In this document: positions 1 to 8,209 of the stretch, piece by piece | Layout of the letters: every line of letters begins with the position of its first letter | Numbering within the stretch: position 1 is the stretch's first letter | Source: CAYXZQ01 sp963717515 | GTDB lineage: Archaea > Nanobdellota > Nanobdellia > Woesearchaeales > DSVV01 | Assembly: GCA_963717515.1 (NCBI GenBank) | Contig: OY970338.1 | Span: 124,001 to 188,000, forward strand | Direction of reading: 5' to 3' | DNA: 64,000 nt | The notes under the pieces: generated by a model | Database searches by the model: none | What the model saw: the letters and a program-made list of their open reading frames with translations, nothing else | What the model was told of the DNA's origin: nothing | Program-made: the position numbers and the translations under genes

Positions 1-119
1 CCGTTCGGCCCGAGGAATCCGAATATCTCACCCTCTTTCACCTTGAGGCTTATGCTGTTTACTGCAACGAAGTCGCCGAATCTCTTTGTCAGCCCCTTGA
101 TAGTTATGATGTCTGCCAT
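1..119 (-). CDS. ABC transporter ATP-binding protein, N-terminal part only
   Basis: The gene runs off the left edge; only the first 39 codons are present. They read as a typical ABC ATPase N-terminus: a first strand with an aromatic stacking region (LTKRFGDFVAV), then GEIFGFLGPNG, the start of the Walker A loop. The start is ATG at 117-119, with GGGGAGTGAT just upstream as ribosome binding site and a TATA element at 151-163. The family hydrolyses ATP to drive transport across the membrane. Substrate and subunit partners lie outside the window. Confidence 0.9.
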   Translation of the reverse strand, partial: MADIITIKGLTKRFGDFVAVNSISLKVKEGEIFGFLGPN

Positions 120-150
120 AATCACTCCCCTATGAAATGGCTGGGCCTCA

Positions 151-165
151 TGCTTTATAAATCTT
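151..165 (-). promoter_or_regulatory. TATA element for the ABC ATPase gene
   Basis: On the minus strand this reads GATTTATAAAGC. It lies about 35 nt before the ATG, leaving room for a short 5' UTR that holds the GGGGAGTGAT ribosome binding site. The rest of 166-345 holds nothing I can name; an 8-bp inverted repeat (CTGATGCA at 198-205, TGCATCAG at 297-304) is probably chance. Confidence 0.5.
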
Positions 166-383
166 ATCAAAGCCCCCCTCCTGGATAGCAGGGGATTCTG
201 ATGCAATAAAAATTTTGTCATGGAAAATATCGTCCAACGGATGACCAAATCTGATATGGAACAATCCTTATTCACTAAAAGAAATGATAGAATTTCTGCA
301 TCAGGCACATGCAGACAGGTTTAATTATTCCATGTTTGGGGTCATGAATAGATTTAAATACTACTTAATCCTGTGAGTCCTGT

Positions 384-734
384 ATGGACAGCGCTGATGT
401 GAATGTCAAATGCAAGAACTGCGGTGGGATGGCGAGGGCCGGCTCTTATAAATTATCTGCTGTGCATGGCATGATGGTCTGCCCAGACTGCATGAAAAAG
501 GCAGGAAAGAAAAAGGAGCCAGTAAAAGAGGCTTCACAACCAAAGCCTGACAGGCCTGCAGGCTGGGATTCTGAGGATGAGCAGCTTGAAAGGCTCTACA
601 GGGAGAAGCAGGCACTCCATCCGAAACGGCCTCATCTCGAGGAAGGCATGAAGCTCAAGTGCAGGAGCTGCGGGTATGTGTTCGTGTACAAGAAGATTTA
701 CAACGACTGCCCATACTGCGGATCAGGATTCTGA
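384..734 (+). CDS. Small protein with two zinc-ribbon CxxC pairs
   Basis: A 116-residue protein with a CxxC at residues 10-13 (CKNC) and another at 33-36 (CPDC), forming an N-terminal zinc finger. A charged linker follows, then a C-terminal zinc ribbon CRSCGY...CPYCGSGF. Such two-ribbon proteins are common in archaea and often bind nucleic acid or other proteins; no specific function can be assigned. The TATA-like GATTTAAATAC at 350-361 sits about 26 nt before the ATG, so the transcript is probably leaderless. The 3' end overlaps the convergent NUDIX gene by 12 bp. Confidence 0.75.
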   Translation: MDSADVNVKCKNCGGMARAGSYKLSAVHGMMVCPDCMKKAGKKKEPVKEASQPKPDRPAGWDSEDEQLERLYREKQALHPKRPHLEEGMKLKCRSCGYVFVYKKIYNDCPYCGSGF

Positions 735-1142
735 TTCCCTTGAGAAAAATTCAGCATAATTTCTTATGTCCTTCTGGAATGCCTCATGTACAAGGGGGAT
801 TGCCGGGTCTGGCTTGAGCCATGCAAATTCAGTATGCTCGCTGCTGAGCGACACTTCGTCAGCCTTGACTATGCAGAGAAAGGTTATCATCGTGATGACC
901 TGGCCGTCATCCCGTGTGAAATGATGGATATTAAGCGGGCTTTTCACCTCTATATCCAATCCTGTCTCCTCCATTGTCTCCCTCCTGAGGCCCTCAAAAG
1001 GATTTTCTCCAGGCTCAAGCCTTCCTCCTGGGAAGTCCCATGTGCCAGGCTTGTGGGAGTCATTCTCATCACGCTTTATGAGGAGGACTTTGCCTCGCTT
1101 GTTGATTATGAGTGCCTTGACTGCTATGCCTGGGTTTTTCAT
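723..1142 (-). CDS. NUDIX hydrolase
   Basis: A 139-residue protein with a complete Nudix box, GX5EX7REXXEEXG: GGRLEPGE, then seven residues, then RRETMEETGLD at about residues 39-61. The Glu residues of REXXEE bind the catalytic divalent metal. The family hydrolyses nucleoside diphosphates linked to another moiety; the MutT-like layout (WDFPGG, then the box) suggests a small nucleotide substrate, but the sequence does not identify it. The start is ATG at 1142. The gene is divergent from thrS and convergent with the zinc-ribbon gene. Confidence 0.9.
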   Translation of the reverse strand: MKNPGIAVKALIINKRGKVLLIKRDENDSHKPGTWDFPGGRLEPGENPFEGLRRETMEETGLDIEVKSPLNIHHFTRDDGQVITMITFLCIVKADEVSLSSEHTEFAWLKPDPAIPLVHEAFQKDIRNYAEFFSRESES

Positions 1143-1225
1143 CTGCTGTTTTTTTCATAGGACAATTTAAATCTATCGGTCAAACCGCAAATAATATATA
1201 TTAAGCCTCAATATTGCATATTAAC

Positions 1226-3112
1226 ATGAGAATAACAGTTGGCAGGGAGACTAAGGAATTTGATGCAGGGACAAGCGCAAGGGAGATCGCAGAGGGGTTC
1301 GGCGATAGCAAGGCTCTTGCTGTCAAGGTCGGCGGAAATGTCAAAGACCTTCATACGAAATTTCATAAGGATTCTGCTGTAGTTTTCCTTGACTTCAACT
1401 CAAAAGAGGGCAAGGAAGTGTTCAGGCATAGCGCAGCGCATCTCCTGGCCCAGGCAGTCAAGAGGCTGTATCCTGAAGTGAAGCTCACCATCGGCCCTGC
1501 TGTCGAGGACGGGTTCTACTATGATTTCGATGTCGAAAAGCCATTTGTTCCTGAGGACCTGAAGAGGATCCAGAATGAGATGCACAGGATCATGAAGGAG
1601 AATCTTGTTTTCGAGAGGCTCGAGGTCACGACTGAAGAGGCTAAGAAGAAGCAGAAGCACGAGCCGTATAAAATAGAGATGATTGACGACCTGGGCGATG
1701 AGCAGGTGACAATATACAAATCTGGGGAGTTTTTGGACCTCTGCAAGGGCCCGCACGTGCCTTCCACAGGCTACATCAAGGCATTCAAGCTGACAAAGCT
1801 TGCAGGCGCATACTGGAGGGGCAAAGCCGAGAACAAGCAATTGCAGCGCGTTTACGGGGTTGCGTTCCCTTCAAAGGAAGAATTGAAAGACTATATGAAA
1901 TTGCTGGAAGAGGCTGAGAAGAGGGACCACCGCAAGCTTGCAAAGCAGCTCAAGCTCTTCTCCATGCATGACGAGGGCCCTGGTTTTCCCTTCTGGCACC
2001 CGAGAGGGCTAATCATATTTAATAAGTTGATGGATATATGGCGAGAGAGGCACAGGAAGGCAGGGTATGTCGAGATAAAGACACCGATGATTCTGTCTAA
2101 AGAGCTGTGGCTTCGGAGCGGGCATTGGGACAATTACAAGGAGAACATGTATTTCACGCGCATAGATGATGAGGATTATGCTGTGAAGCCCATGAACTGC
2201 CCAGGAGGGATGCTCATGTACAAGGAGGATGTCCATTCATACAGGGAGTTTCCCATGCGGGTCGCTGAGGTGGGGCTTGTGCACAGGCATGAGCTGTCCG
2301 GGGTGCTTTCAGGGTTGTTCAGGGTGAGGCAGTTCCACCAGGACGATGCGCACATATACATGACAGAGGGGCAGATAAGGGATGAGATACTTGGAGTGAT
2401 AAAGCTCACTGATGAATTATATTCTCTCTTTGGGTTGTCATATCACATGGAGCTTTCTACCCGTCCTGAGAAGTCCATGGGCACTGACGAGCAGTGGGAG
2501 AAGGCGACAGCTGGCCTGAGAGGGGCTCTTGATGCGACTGGCAAGGAATACATGATAAATGAGGGCGACGGTGCATTCTACGGCCCTAAGATAGATTTCC
2601 ATATAAGGGATGCGATAGGCAGGACATGGCAGTGCGGGACAATCCAGCTCGACATGAGCAACCCTGAGAGGTTTGACCTGACGTACATGGGCGAGGACGG
2701 AAGGGACAGTCACAGGCCTGTGATGATACACAGGACAATATTCGGCTCTTTCGAGAGATTCATAGGAATACTTATCGAGCATTATGCAGGGAAGTTCCCA
2801 TTATGGCTCTCGCCTGTGCAGGTCCGTATCCTGACTGTCGCCGACAGGTTCGATGATTATGCAATAATTGTTCAGTCTGAGCTTGAGAAAGAGGGCTTTC
2901 GGGTTGAGGCTGATACACGGTCGGAGACTTTGAACAAGAAGGTCCGCGAGGCGCAGTTGGCCAAGGTGAATTACATATTGGTTGTCGGCGAGAATGAGCA
3001 GAAAGCAGGGACAGTGACTGTCCGTACGCGCGATAACGAAGTTTTAGGCGAGAAAAAGGTAGGGGATTTTGTCAAGGGGCTGAATAAGGAGCTCGGGCCT
3101 GACCTTTCCTGA
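1226..3112 (+). CDS. thrS: Threonyl-tRNA synthetase, bacterial-type domain order
   Basis: Charges tRNA-Thr with threonine. Domains in order: TGS (about 1-62), N2 editing domain with HSAAHLL (HxxxH, near residue 70) and a later CKGPHVP motif, class II catalytic core with MNCPGG (the Zn-binding Cys) and motif 2 around FRVRQFHQDDAHI, then the anticodon-binding domain. At 628 residues it is full length for the bacterial/eukaryotic form, unlike the classical archaeal enzyme, whose N-terminal editing domain is D-tyrosyl deacylase-like. A TTG at 1214 is in frame, but ATG at 1226 fits better: an AT-rich TATA-like stretch at 1188-1202 lies about 30 nt upstream. Confidence 0.95.
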   Translation: MRITVGRETKEFDAGTSAREIAEGFGDSKALAVKVGGNVKDLHTKFHKDSAVVFLDFNSKEGKEVFRHSAAHLLAQAVKRLYPEVKLTIGPAVEDGFYYDFDVEKPFVPEDLKRIQNEMHRIMKENLVFERLEVTTEEAKKKQKHEPYKIEMIDDLGDEQVTIYKSGEFLDLCKGPHVPSTGYIKAFKLTKLAGAYWRGKAENKQLQRVYGVAFPSKEELKDYMKLLEEAEKRDHRKLAKQLKLFSMHDEGPGFPFWHPRGLIIFNKLMDIWRERHRKAGYVEIKTPMILSKELWLRSGHWDNYKENMYFTRIDDEDYAVKPMNCPGGMLMYKEDVHSYREFPMRVAEVGLVHRHELSGVLSGLFRVRQFHQDDAHIYMTEGQIRDEILGVIKLTDELYSLFGLSYHMELSTRPEKSMGTDEQWEKATAGLRGALDATGKEYMINEGDGAFYGPKIDFHIRDAIGRTWQCGTIQLDMSNPERFDLTYMGEDGRDSHRPVMIHRTIFGSFERFIGILIEHYAGKFPLWLSPVQVRILTVADRFDDYAIIVQSELEKEGFRVEADTRSETLNKKVREAQLAKVNYILVVGENEQKAGTVTVRTRDNEVLGEKKVGDFVKGLNKELGPDLS

Positions 3113-3734
3113 TATCCTCAAGATCATCCAGCGTGAGCCTGTAGAGGTTTTCCAGCTTTATCTTCCTTCTTCTCTTGATTTCCTCTATTGCCCTGTTCTT
3201 TTGGTCCTGGTTCTTTGGCGCTGTCGATATGGTCTTGCCAGAGTCTTTCTTTGCCTTGTATGACGAGTACAAGAAGCCTGCTGCCATGAGCGCATTTGTG
3301 AAGTATCCCGGGTAATCAAAGACAGAGTCTATGACAAAGCCGGCCATGGCTCCGATGACAGTATGGTTGTAGACATCCTTCAGGTTCATGATACTGTATC
3401 TTCTCTCATCCCTGTATGTCACCAAGCCCCCTGCCAGGCCTGCCAGGAGCACGACCACTGGATTCAGTGACAGAAACCCTACTGCGCTCCCGATGAAGGA
3501 ATTCTGCAATACCCTGCTGCTGTCGATGTCATGATTGGGATAATAGTCGAAGAGGAAGTTCGTGTCAGGGTGGTCGAGCCTGGAATAGTTTATGATGAAA
3601 TCCATGCAGACCTTTGTCTTCTTCTCTTCCATGCTGTAGTGCTTCAATATCTCATCAGGGTCGATAGGTATTTCTCTCCCATTCCTGTATTCGACCTGGT
3701 CGCAGAGCGCGTCAAGAAGCTTTTCCTCGAGCAT
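3072..3734 (-). CDS. Integral membrane protein of unknown function
   Basis: 220 residues. A soluble N-terminal part (about 1-75) is followed by two or three hydrophobic segments (about 80-105, 125-145 and 148-162) and a basic, charged C-terminal tail rich in KKRRRK. I recognise no family. The 3' end overlaps the convergent thrS by 41 bp. The ATG at 3734 lies 26 nt from the TATA at 3754-3767, so the transcript is probably leaderless. Confidence 0.6.
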   Translation of the reverse strand: MLEEKLLDALCDQVEYRNGREIPIDPDEILKHYSMEEKKTKVCMDFIINYSRLDHPDTNFLFDYYPNHDIDSSRVLQNSFIGSAVGFLSLNPVVVLLAGLAGGLVTYRDERRYSIMNLKDVYNHTVIGAMAGFVIDSVFDYPGYFTNALMAAGFLYSSYKAKKDSGKTISTAPKNQDQKNRAIEEIKRRRKIKLENLYRLTLDDLEDIRKGQARAPYSAP

Positions 3735-3753
3735 GGCTCCGGTGAAACTGGAG

Positions 3754-3767
3754 GATTATAAATATTT
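3754..3767. promoter_or_regulatory. Shared, roughly symmetric TATA element
   Basis: GATTATAAATATTTT reads as a TATA box on both strands. On the minus strand it is about 26 nt before the ATG of the membrane-protein gene at 3734. On the plus strand it is about 30 nt before the ATG of a 23-codon ORF at 3790. Spacing suggests one AT-rich element serving both directions. Confidence 0.4.
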
Positions 3768-3789
3768 TGTCATTGATGAGTGAGAAATT

Positions 3790-3861
3790 ATGCTTAAGAA
3801 GGAAGAGTATGACAATGTTAAGGACCTTTTACAGGTGTTAAATTTACTTACCGTCTGGTAA
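3790..3861 (+). CDS. Possible 23-residue micro-ORF or gene remnant
   Basis: The ORF encodes MLKKEEYDNVKDLLQV followed by seven more residues and TAA, and begins about 30 nt after a TATA-like element. It is lysine/glutamate-rich at its start, like a normal protein N-terminus, then stops early. It may be a small peptide gene, the stub of a lost gene, or chance. The rest of 3862-3930 is AT-rich and shows nothing else. Confidence 0.2.
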   Translation: MLKKEEYDNVKDLLQVLNLLTVW

Positions 3862-3930
3862 AATAATTAACTAACTAAAAATTAACCAAGCTATATTTCA
3901 TTCAAAATGATATTAACATAATCTAATGAG

Positions 3931-4590
3931 TCATGGCTGCGATTTTTCAAGCATCTTATAATACTCTTTAGTCAGTTCAGATGTCTTCTTGATTATCGGG
4001 ACATTGACCTTCTTCTCCTCAAGCAGCTCAAGCCTCTCATTTATCCAGGTTATCCATATGTCCTGGCCTGATCTTCTTATCTGCTCCTGGATCTCTTTAA
4101 GTATGATGTCCCAGTCAAGCCCTCTTTTTGCCAAGGCAATGCAGTCATCTATGTCTCCAGGCCTCTCAGTCATTGTTTTGAATGCGAAAATATCCTCATT
4201 AGAACAATTATGCACCTCCAGATTCTTAAGAGGCAGAATTTTTACAGCTCTTTTGATCATATTCTCTGACAATGAGAACTTGCCGCAGACTATCCTATTG
4301 AAAAGGTCAATCCTAAAATCTTTTCTTGCCATTATCTGGTCAAGTCCCATCCGATGGTACCCTGCATCCGGCTTTTTCGGCTTGAAATCCAGAATCTGCA
4401 ATGTTTCCTTGAATGAATCATAGTCATCTGCATCCTTTACGACTAAATCAACATCCTGTGTTCCTGGTTCTATGCCTTGGTATAATAAAACAGCCCCGCC
4501 AATGACATAGACTGCCATCCTGCTTTCAAGTTTTGAATCAATCTCCATAAATAATCCCCTGATTGTACTGAATTCTTCAATCATCTTCAC
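3931..4590 (-). CDS. Nucleotidyltransferase-fold protein, probable toxin of a TA-like pair
   Basis: 219 residues. The motif GGAVLLYQGIEPGTQDVDLVV near residues 31-51 is the G-G...D-x-D signature of the minimal nucleotidyltransferase fold, as in AbiEii-like and DUF6036-type proteins. A second acidic residue comes from FRIDLFNR. The C-terminal half is helical. The gene overlaps the preceding winged-helix gene by 4 bp (GTGA); ATG at 4584 is an alternative start with AGGGTG upstream. In such pairs the transferase is typically the toxin and the winged-helix protein the antitoxin/repressor; that role is inferred from family and layout. Confidence 0.7.
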   Translation of the reverse strand: MKMIEEFSTIRGLFMEIDSKLESRMAVYVIGGAVLLYQGIEPGTQDVDLVVKDADDYDSFKETLQILDFKPKKPDAGYHRMGLDQIMARKDFRIDLFNRIVCGKFSLSENMIKRAVKILPLKNLEVHNCSNEDIFAFKTMTERPGDIDDCIALAKRGLDWDIILKEIQEQIRRSGQDIWITWINERLELLEEKKVNVPIIKKTSELTKEYYKMLEKSQP

Positions 4591-5453
4591 ACCCTGATAC
4601 CATACACCTTGGCCCTGTCCCTGATCTCATCTAGATCTGGATAATCATCCAATGCCTGACCCCTGAGCACCTTTTTCATATCAACAAATATCTTGTGGTC
4701 AATGCCCTTTATCTTATCCTTATTTTTCAGATAAAACAAAGCGATGAATATAAGGTTTCTGATATCATGCTCTTTTTCTGTGATATATAGCGAATGCATA
4801 AATACTTCCTTGACATCCAGGTTTCTTCTGGGAAGGGTGTAATAATGCTTGGTAGTGAGGATTTTTATGCCGTAATCCTTATAAGCCGAAAAGCCGGTGA
4901 TCGATGCATCCTCACTGCTCCTGCTTGAGAACACGATCTCTTCATCATTCTTGAAGTAGATTGTTGATTCAGGCTTTACTCTGGGATCGATGGAATCCTC
5001 ATATCTCCTGTATTCTGCCATAAACTCCCCAAGAGAACCCCACAGCTCTTGGTTCAGGCAATATCCATCATCCTCTTTTCTGAGGATGCTGACATCCTGC
5101 AGGTCTCTTATGCAATTGTACACTGTATCCTTTTTTATGCCTGTTCTTAGGACCACTTCATTTACTGCTCTTGGCTCAAGAAATTCAGCCAGGATAGGGA
5201 TAGAGGAGCCTGAAAGCAGATCAACAAGATTAGGGTAATCTACAAGGATCCTGACCAACAGATTGATGTGTGTCTTTGGGATTAACTCAACCCTCCCGCT
5301 TTGCAGCAAAAGAATCCCATCTTTCTGGAGTTTTTTGATTGTCCTGTATACCTGAGACTTGCTTCTATTCAAAGCTGTTGCTAATCGGTTGACATCTTTC
5401 TCTCCATCCCCTATCAGATGGATTATCCTTAGCTGATTTCTGCTGAGCTTCAT
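4587..5453 (-). CDS. Protein with two winged-helix domains, probable antitoxin/repressor
   Basis: 288 residues. A first winged helix at about 1-60 (QLRIIHLIGDGEKDVNRLA, then SKSQVYRTIKKL as recognition helix) and a second at about 90-145 (AVNEVVLRTGIKKDTVYNCI). A conserved-looking C-terminal domain of unknown fold follows. Coupled to the nucleotidyltransferase gene by a 4-bp overlap. An 8-bp inverted repeat flanks its TATA box, consistent with autoregulation. The ATG at 5453 lies about 26 nt after the TATA centre, so the transcript is probably leaderless. Confidence 0.7.
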   Translation of the reverse strand: MKLSRNQLRIIHLIGDGEKDVNRLATALNRSKSQVYRTIKKLQKDGILLLQSGRVELIPKTHINLLVRILVDYPNLVDLLSGSSIPILAEFLEPRAVNEVVLRTGIKKDTVYNCIRDLQDVSILRKEDDGYCLNQELWGSLGEFMAEYRRYEDSIDPRVKPESTIYFKNDEEIVFSSRSSEDASITGFSAYKDYGIKILTTKHYYTLPRRNLDVKEVFMHSLYITEKEHDIRNLIFIALFYLKNKDKIKGIDHKIFVDMKKVLRGQALDDYPDLDEIRDRAKVYGIRV

Positions 5454-5462
5454 TTATTCTAA

Positions 5463-5498
5463 TAAAATGCAACTAATTTATATAATTTTCGCATTTTA
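5463..5498 (-). promoter_or_regulatory. Promoter with inverted repeat around the TATA box
   Basis: TAAAATGC (5463-5470) and GCATTTTA (5491-5498) are exact inverted copies separated by 20 bp. The spacer holds the minus-strand TATA box ATTATATAAAT, and CGAAAA overlaps the upstream arm as BRE. A dimeric winged-helix protein bound here would block TBP/TFB, so this is a likely autoregulatory operator of the downstream pair. Confidence 0.5.
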
Positions 5499-5553
5499 AT
5501 AGAAAAAAGAGTTTCCTGAGTAAATGCCCTTGAATCCTGTCTGGACAGATTAT

Positions 5554-6228
5554 TCAGGCCAGGGTCCCGACAGCGAGATAGTACGGCGAAAACCTCGTGT
5601 CTTCGAGGATCAATACCTGTGCGTGGCTGAAGCTCAGCACTGTGGTGTTGAGGCCTGATGCCTGCAGGAAGTCCATGTTGTAGTGCTCCTGGGATAGCGC
5701 TGCGTTCGCAGTGTCTATGAGGTAATCCGCCCTGATGTTCTGTGTCGATGTGAAGATGTTCTGGACACTTTTCCTGCTGTTGTGGGTGATGTCTAAGGGC
5801 ATGTCGATTGTCACTGTCGTGCCCTCGCTGTTTAGGCTTACTGTGATGCTCCTTATGCCCTGGTCCTCTATCTGATAACCCTTGAGAGCAGAGAAATCGC
5901 CTAAGCATCCAGGCATCGTGGTGTTGATGTAGACTGATAGCTCCTGCTTGAACTCTTCCTTGTCTATCTGCTGCTGTATTGTCACGTTTGCAAAGCCTGC
6001 ATCGACTGTGTTTTGGGACTTTAAAGTTCCTCCGTGTATGCCTAGGGTCATGAGACCCTGTCTTGCTGTATTGTCAAGGCAGCTGTCGACGTATGCTGAT
6101 ACAGGGTCGGAATTGCCTGATGTGATGTCGTTTGTCTGCGCCTGTCTTGAGAGCATGAGCAAGAAGACGATTATCGCCAATATGAAGATGCCTATTATCA
6201 TGAATGCTGACACCTGGGCTCTTTTCAT
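5554..6228 (-). CDS. Exported or membrane-anchored protein with pilin-like N-terminus
   Basis: 224 residues. The N-terminus MKRAQVSAFMIIGIFILAII has a short basic segment, then Q-V-S-A-F and a long hydrophobic stretch. This resembles the class III signal peptides of archaeal pilin-like proteins and a type often seen in DPANN genomes. The remainder is extracytoplasmic and lacks a domain I recognise. The start overlaps the stop of the preceding gene (ATGA at 6225-6228), so the two are probably translationally coupled. Confidence 0.6.
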   Translation of the reverse strand: MKRAQVSAFMIIGIFILAIIVFLLMLSRQAQTNDITSGNSDPVSAYVDSCLDNTARQGLMTLGIHGGTLKSQNTVDAGFANVTIQQQIDKEEFKQELSVYINTTMPGCLGDFSALKGYQIEDQGIRSITVSLNSEGTTVTIDMPLDITHNSRKSVQNIFTSTQNIRADYLIDTANAALSQEHYNMDFLQASGLNTTVLSFSHAQVLILEDTRFSPYYLAVGTLA

Positions 6229-7544
6229 GTGGAAAGGTACTCCTTTATCTGGTCGATGATCTTTTGCTTTTCTTGCGAATCTTCTGATAATATCCTGACT
6301 GAGTTCTCCTGGCTGAGGACGTCTTCTTTAATTTTGACTGGGTATGGTGAGTATGACGTCGAGTAATTCCTGACAGTGTATGGCTTTTCCATGTAGACAT
6401 TGGCGAACCTTGTCCTGTTTATTTCCCTTATGCGGAACCAGGAAGAGTAGGTGTTTGCGATTTCCTCCTGGCTGTCATCATTGCTTATCTTCAGGCTGTC
6501 GAAGATATGTCCGTTGCCTGAAATCTTATTATCTTCAGACAGGCTCTCAATCACATCATCCTGGATGAATGTCTCAGGACTGTACTCTTCGAACTCGAAC
6601 ATGCCGTTCATGTTAGTTTTATTTTCTACGAAATCAATCACACCGCATGATGAGCAGTTCGATGAGAAACGCTCACTTGGGCTTATTCGTGTGCAAAGCC
6701 TGAAATTTTCTGCTTCAGGCTGGATGTAGACAGAGAAATCTTGGTCTGAGATATAGCGCGATCCTGGGGAGATTGTCACGCATGCGACTTTCTGATCATA
6801 ATCAGTGATGTTGCCGTTTGCTGAGTCGAGGGATACTGTGTACCTGTCGCCTGCTTTTACCATATCGATAGAATCGCCCTTGTCTAATCTGACTATTATC
6901 TGGCTGTTTGCTAATGTGAACATATTGTCATCAATCCTTGAGCTCACCAGTGCATGTATCAGTTTTCCATCAGTTATTGTAAATTGAGAAGATCCAATGT
7001 CATTGAATTGATTTCCATCGATCTGCGCCTCTGATGCGCCATCAATGCCAAAATTGCTGCCTGGATACAGTATGACTGAATCCTGGGTATTGCCGACATT
7101 ATAGACATTATTGAAATAATATCCGTTTCCGCTGATCTCGTCAGCATGCTGGAACTGGTAATATCCCTGGCTGTTTATCCAGCCGTCCTGCACATTTGTC
7201 CCTGTCTCGCCATTGGAGGTAGTAATTAATTCTGCATTATTAATCTCAAGTGAACCATCATCTTTGATAATGATATTTTGCTCTCCCATACTTTTTTGAT
7301 TTGAATTTGAAGTTAACTCGGCATCACCATCAATTTCTAAAGCATTTTGATTTTTTGTAATTATTCCTGATACCTTACCATCTGCATAATTATTTGAAGG
7401 TAAATTACCAGAAATCTGAGTACTTGAACCTATTTCAACATTATTAATATCTTCAAAAAACTTTTCAGGTGGAATCTCAGTTGGAGCCATTACATAACTA
7501 GAAATAATCAATAATATAAACAAAGATATGAATAATCTTTTCAT
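6225..7544 (-). CDS. Secreted protein of unknown function, Asn/Ser-rich
   Basis: 439 residues with a classical signal peptide (MKRLFISLFILLIISSYVMA). The mature part has many short alternating strands and repeated I-D-G-x-x-F/N patterns, suggesting a beta-helix-like fold. Two close cysteine pairs (CSSCGV near residue 300; two earlier Cys) could form disulfides. A 1-bp spacer separates it from the TPR gene upstream, and a 4-bp overlap links it to the pilin-like gene. The 5' half is noticeably AT-richer than its neighbours. Confidence 0.55.
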   Translation of the reverse strand: MKRLFISLFILLIISSYVMAPTEIPPEKFFEDINNVEIGSSTQISGNLPSNNYADGKVSGIITKNQNALEIDGDAELTSNSNQKSMGEQNIIIKDDGSLEINNAELITTSNGETGTNVQDGWINSQGYYQFQHADEISGNGYYFNNVYNVGNTQDSVILYPGSNFGIDGASEAQIDGNQFNDIGSSQFTITDGKLIHALVSSRIDDNMFTLANSQIIVRLDKGDSIDMVKAGDRYTVSLDSANGNITDYDQKVACVTISPGSRYISDQDFSVYIQPEAENFRLCTRISPSERFSSNCSSCGVIDFVENKTNMNGMFEFEEYSPETFIQDDVIESLSEDNKISGNGHIFDSLKISNDDSQEEIANTYSSWFRIREINRTRFANVYMEKPYTVRNYSTSYSPYPVKIKEDVLSQENSVRILSEDSQEKQKIIDQIKEYLST

Positions 7545-7545
7545 A

Positions 7546-8103
7546 TCACAATTTTTGAATTGAAAGTTTATATACTTTTTGCATTATTTTTCTTTGTCTA
7601 ACAAATTTATCTTTGTTTTCATCAGTCCTTTCTAAATAATTCACTGCAAGTTCTTTTGCTTCTGAATATCGCTTTGTTCTAAATGATAATCCCGCAAGAT
7701 TATATAACATTGTCAAATCAGTACTTAGAGAGACTGCTTTTTTCATTGATTGATATCCTTTTTCAATTTGATTTGTCATAATATAAGCAGACCCTAATTC
7801 ATTGAAATATAATGCATTCTTATTATTCGCACTTACAAACGCAGCGTAAGAATCAATAACTTGCTGATATTTGCCTTTTTTATTAAGCTCTTCCATTTTC
7901 TTTGCTATGTTCTCATAATCTGTTGAGGTTTTTGTATTGGTTTCAGCAGCATAAACCTCTCCTATATGCGTCTTGTGGGTTGTGTTCTTATTTACCAATT
8001 TCTCAAGGCCTGATTCTACTGCATGAAACGTTGCAACAGCTAATATAGGCGTGGCTACATACTTAATGTACCACTTATCGAGCATATTGTTGATTTTCCC
8101 CAT
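7546..8103 (-). CDS. Membrane-anchored TPR-repeat protein
   Basis: 185 residues. A hydrophobic N-terminal segment (about 14-28) is followed by a Thr-rich linker. Two to three tetratricopeptide-like helix pairs come next (ALYFNELGSAYIMTNQIEKG; LYNLAGLSFRTKRYSEAKEL). TPRs mediate protein contacts, so it may scaffold the two exported products encoded downstream. AT-rich composition is shared with the 5' part of the next gene. The start follows GGGGGTTAGG, a usable ribosome binding site, with a TATA box at about 8131-8139. Confidence 0.65.
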   Translation of the reverse strand: MGKINNMLDKWYIKYVATPILAVATFHAVESGLEKLVNKNTTHKTHIGEVYAAETNTKTSTDYENIAKKMEELNKKGKYQQVIDSYAAFVSANNKNALYFNELGSAYIMTNQIEKGYQSMKKAVSLSTDLTMLYNLAGLSFRTKRYSEAKELAVNYLERTDENKDKFVRQRKIMQKVYKLSIQKL

Positions 8104-8125
8104 CCTAACCCCCTTTATAGCATAG

Positions 8126-8155
8126 CTGGTATATAAATCTTTCGGTTTTTACCAG
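8126..8155 (-). promoter_or_regulatory. Promoter of the TPR/secreted-protein operon with small inverted repeat
   Basis: On the minus strand CCGAAAGATTTATATACC gives BRE plus TATA about 30 nt before the ATG at 8103. CTGGTA (8126-8131) and TACCAG (8150-8155) form a 6-bp inverted repeat bracketing it, a weak operator candidate. Confidence 0.4.
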
Positions 8156-8209
8156 TGAGGAGTAGTGACAAACGTAATGCTTAAATACTACTTTTTCTTC
8201 CCCTAATGC

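Noticed and set aside
198..304. 8-bp inverted repeat CTGATGCA/TGCATCAG
   Set aside because: Arms are 91 bp apart with no further pairing and no gene or promoter relation. Chance is likely.
786..1160. Plus-strand open frame opposite the NUDIX gene
   Set aside because: Complement of a clear Nudix box. No ribosome binding site and no recognisable protein.
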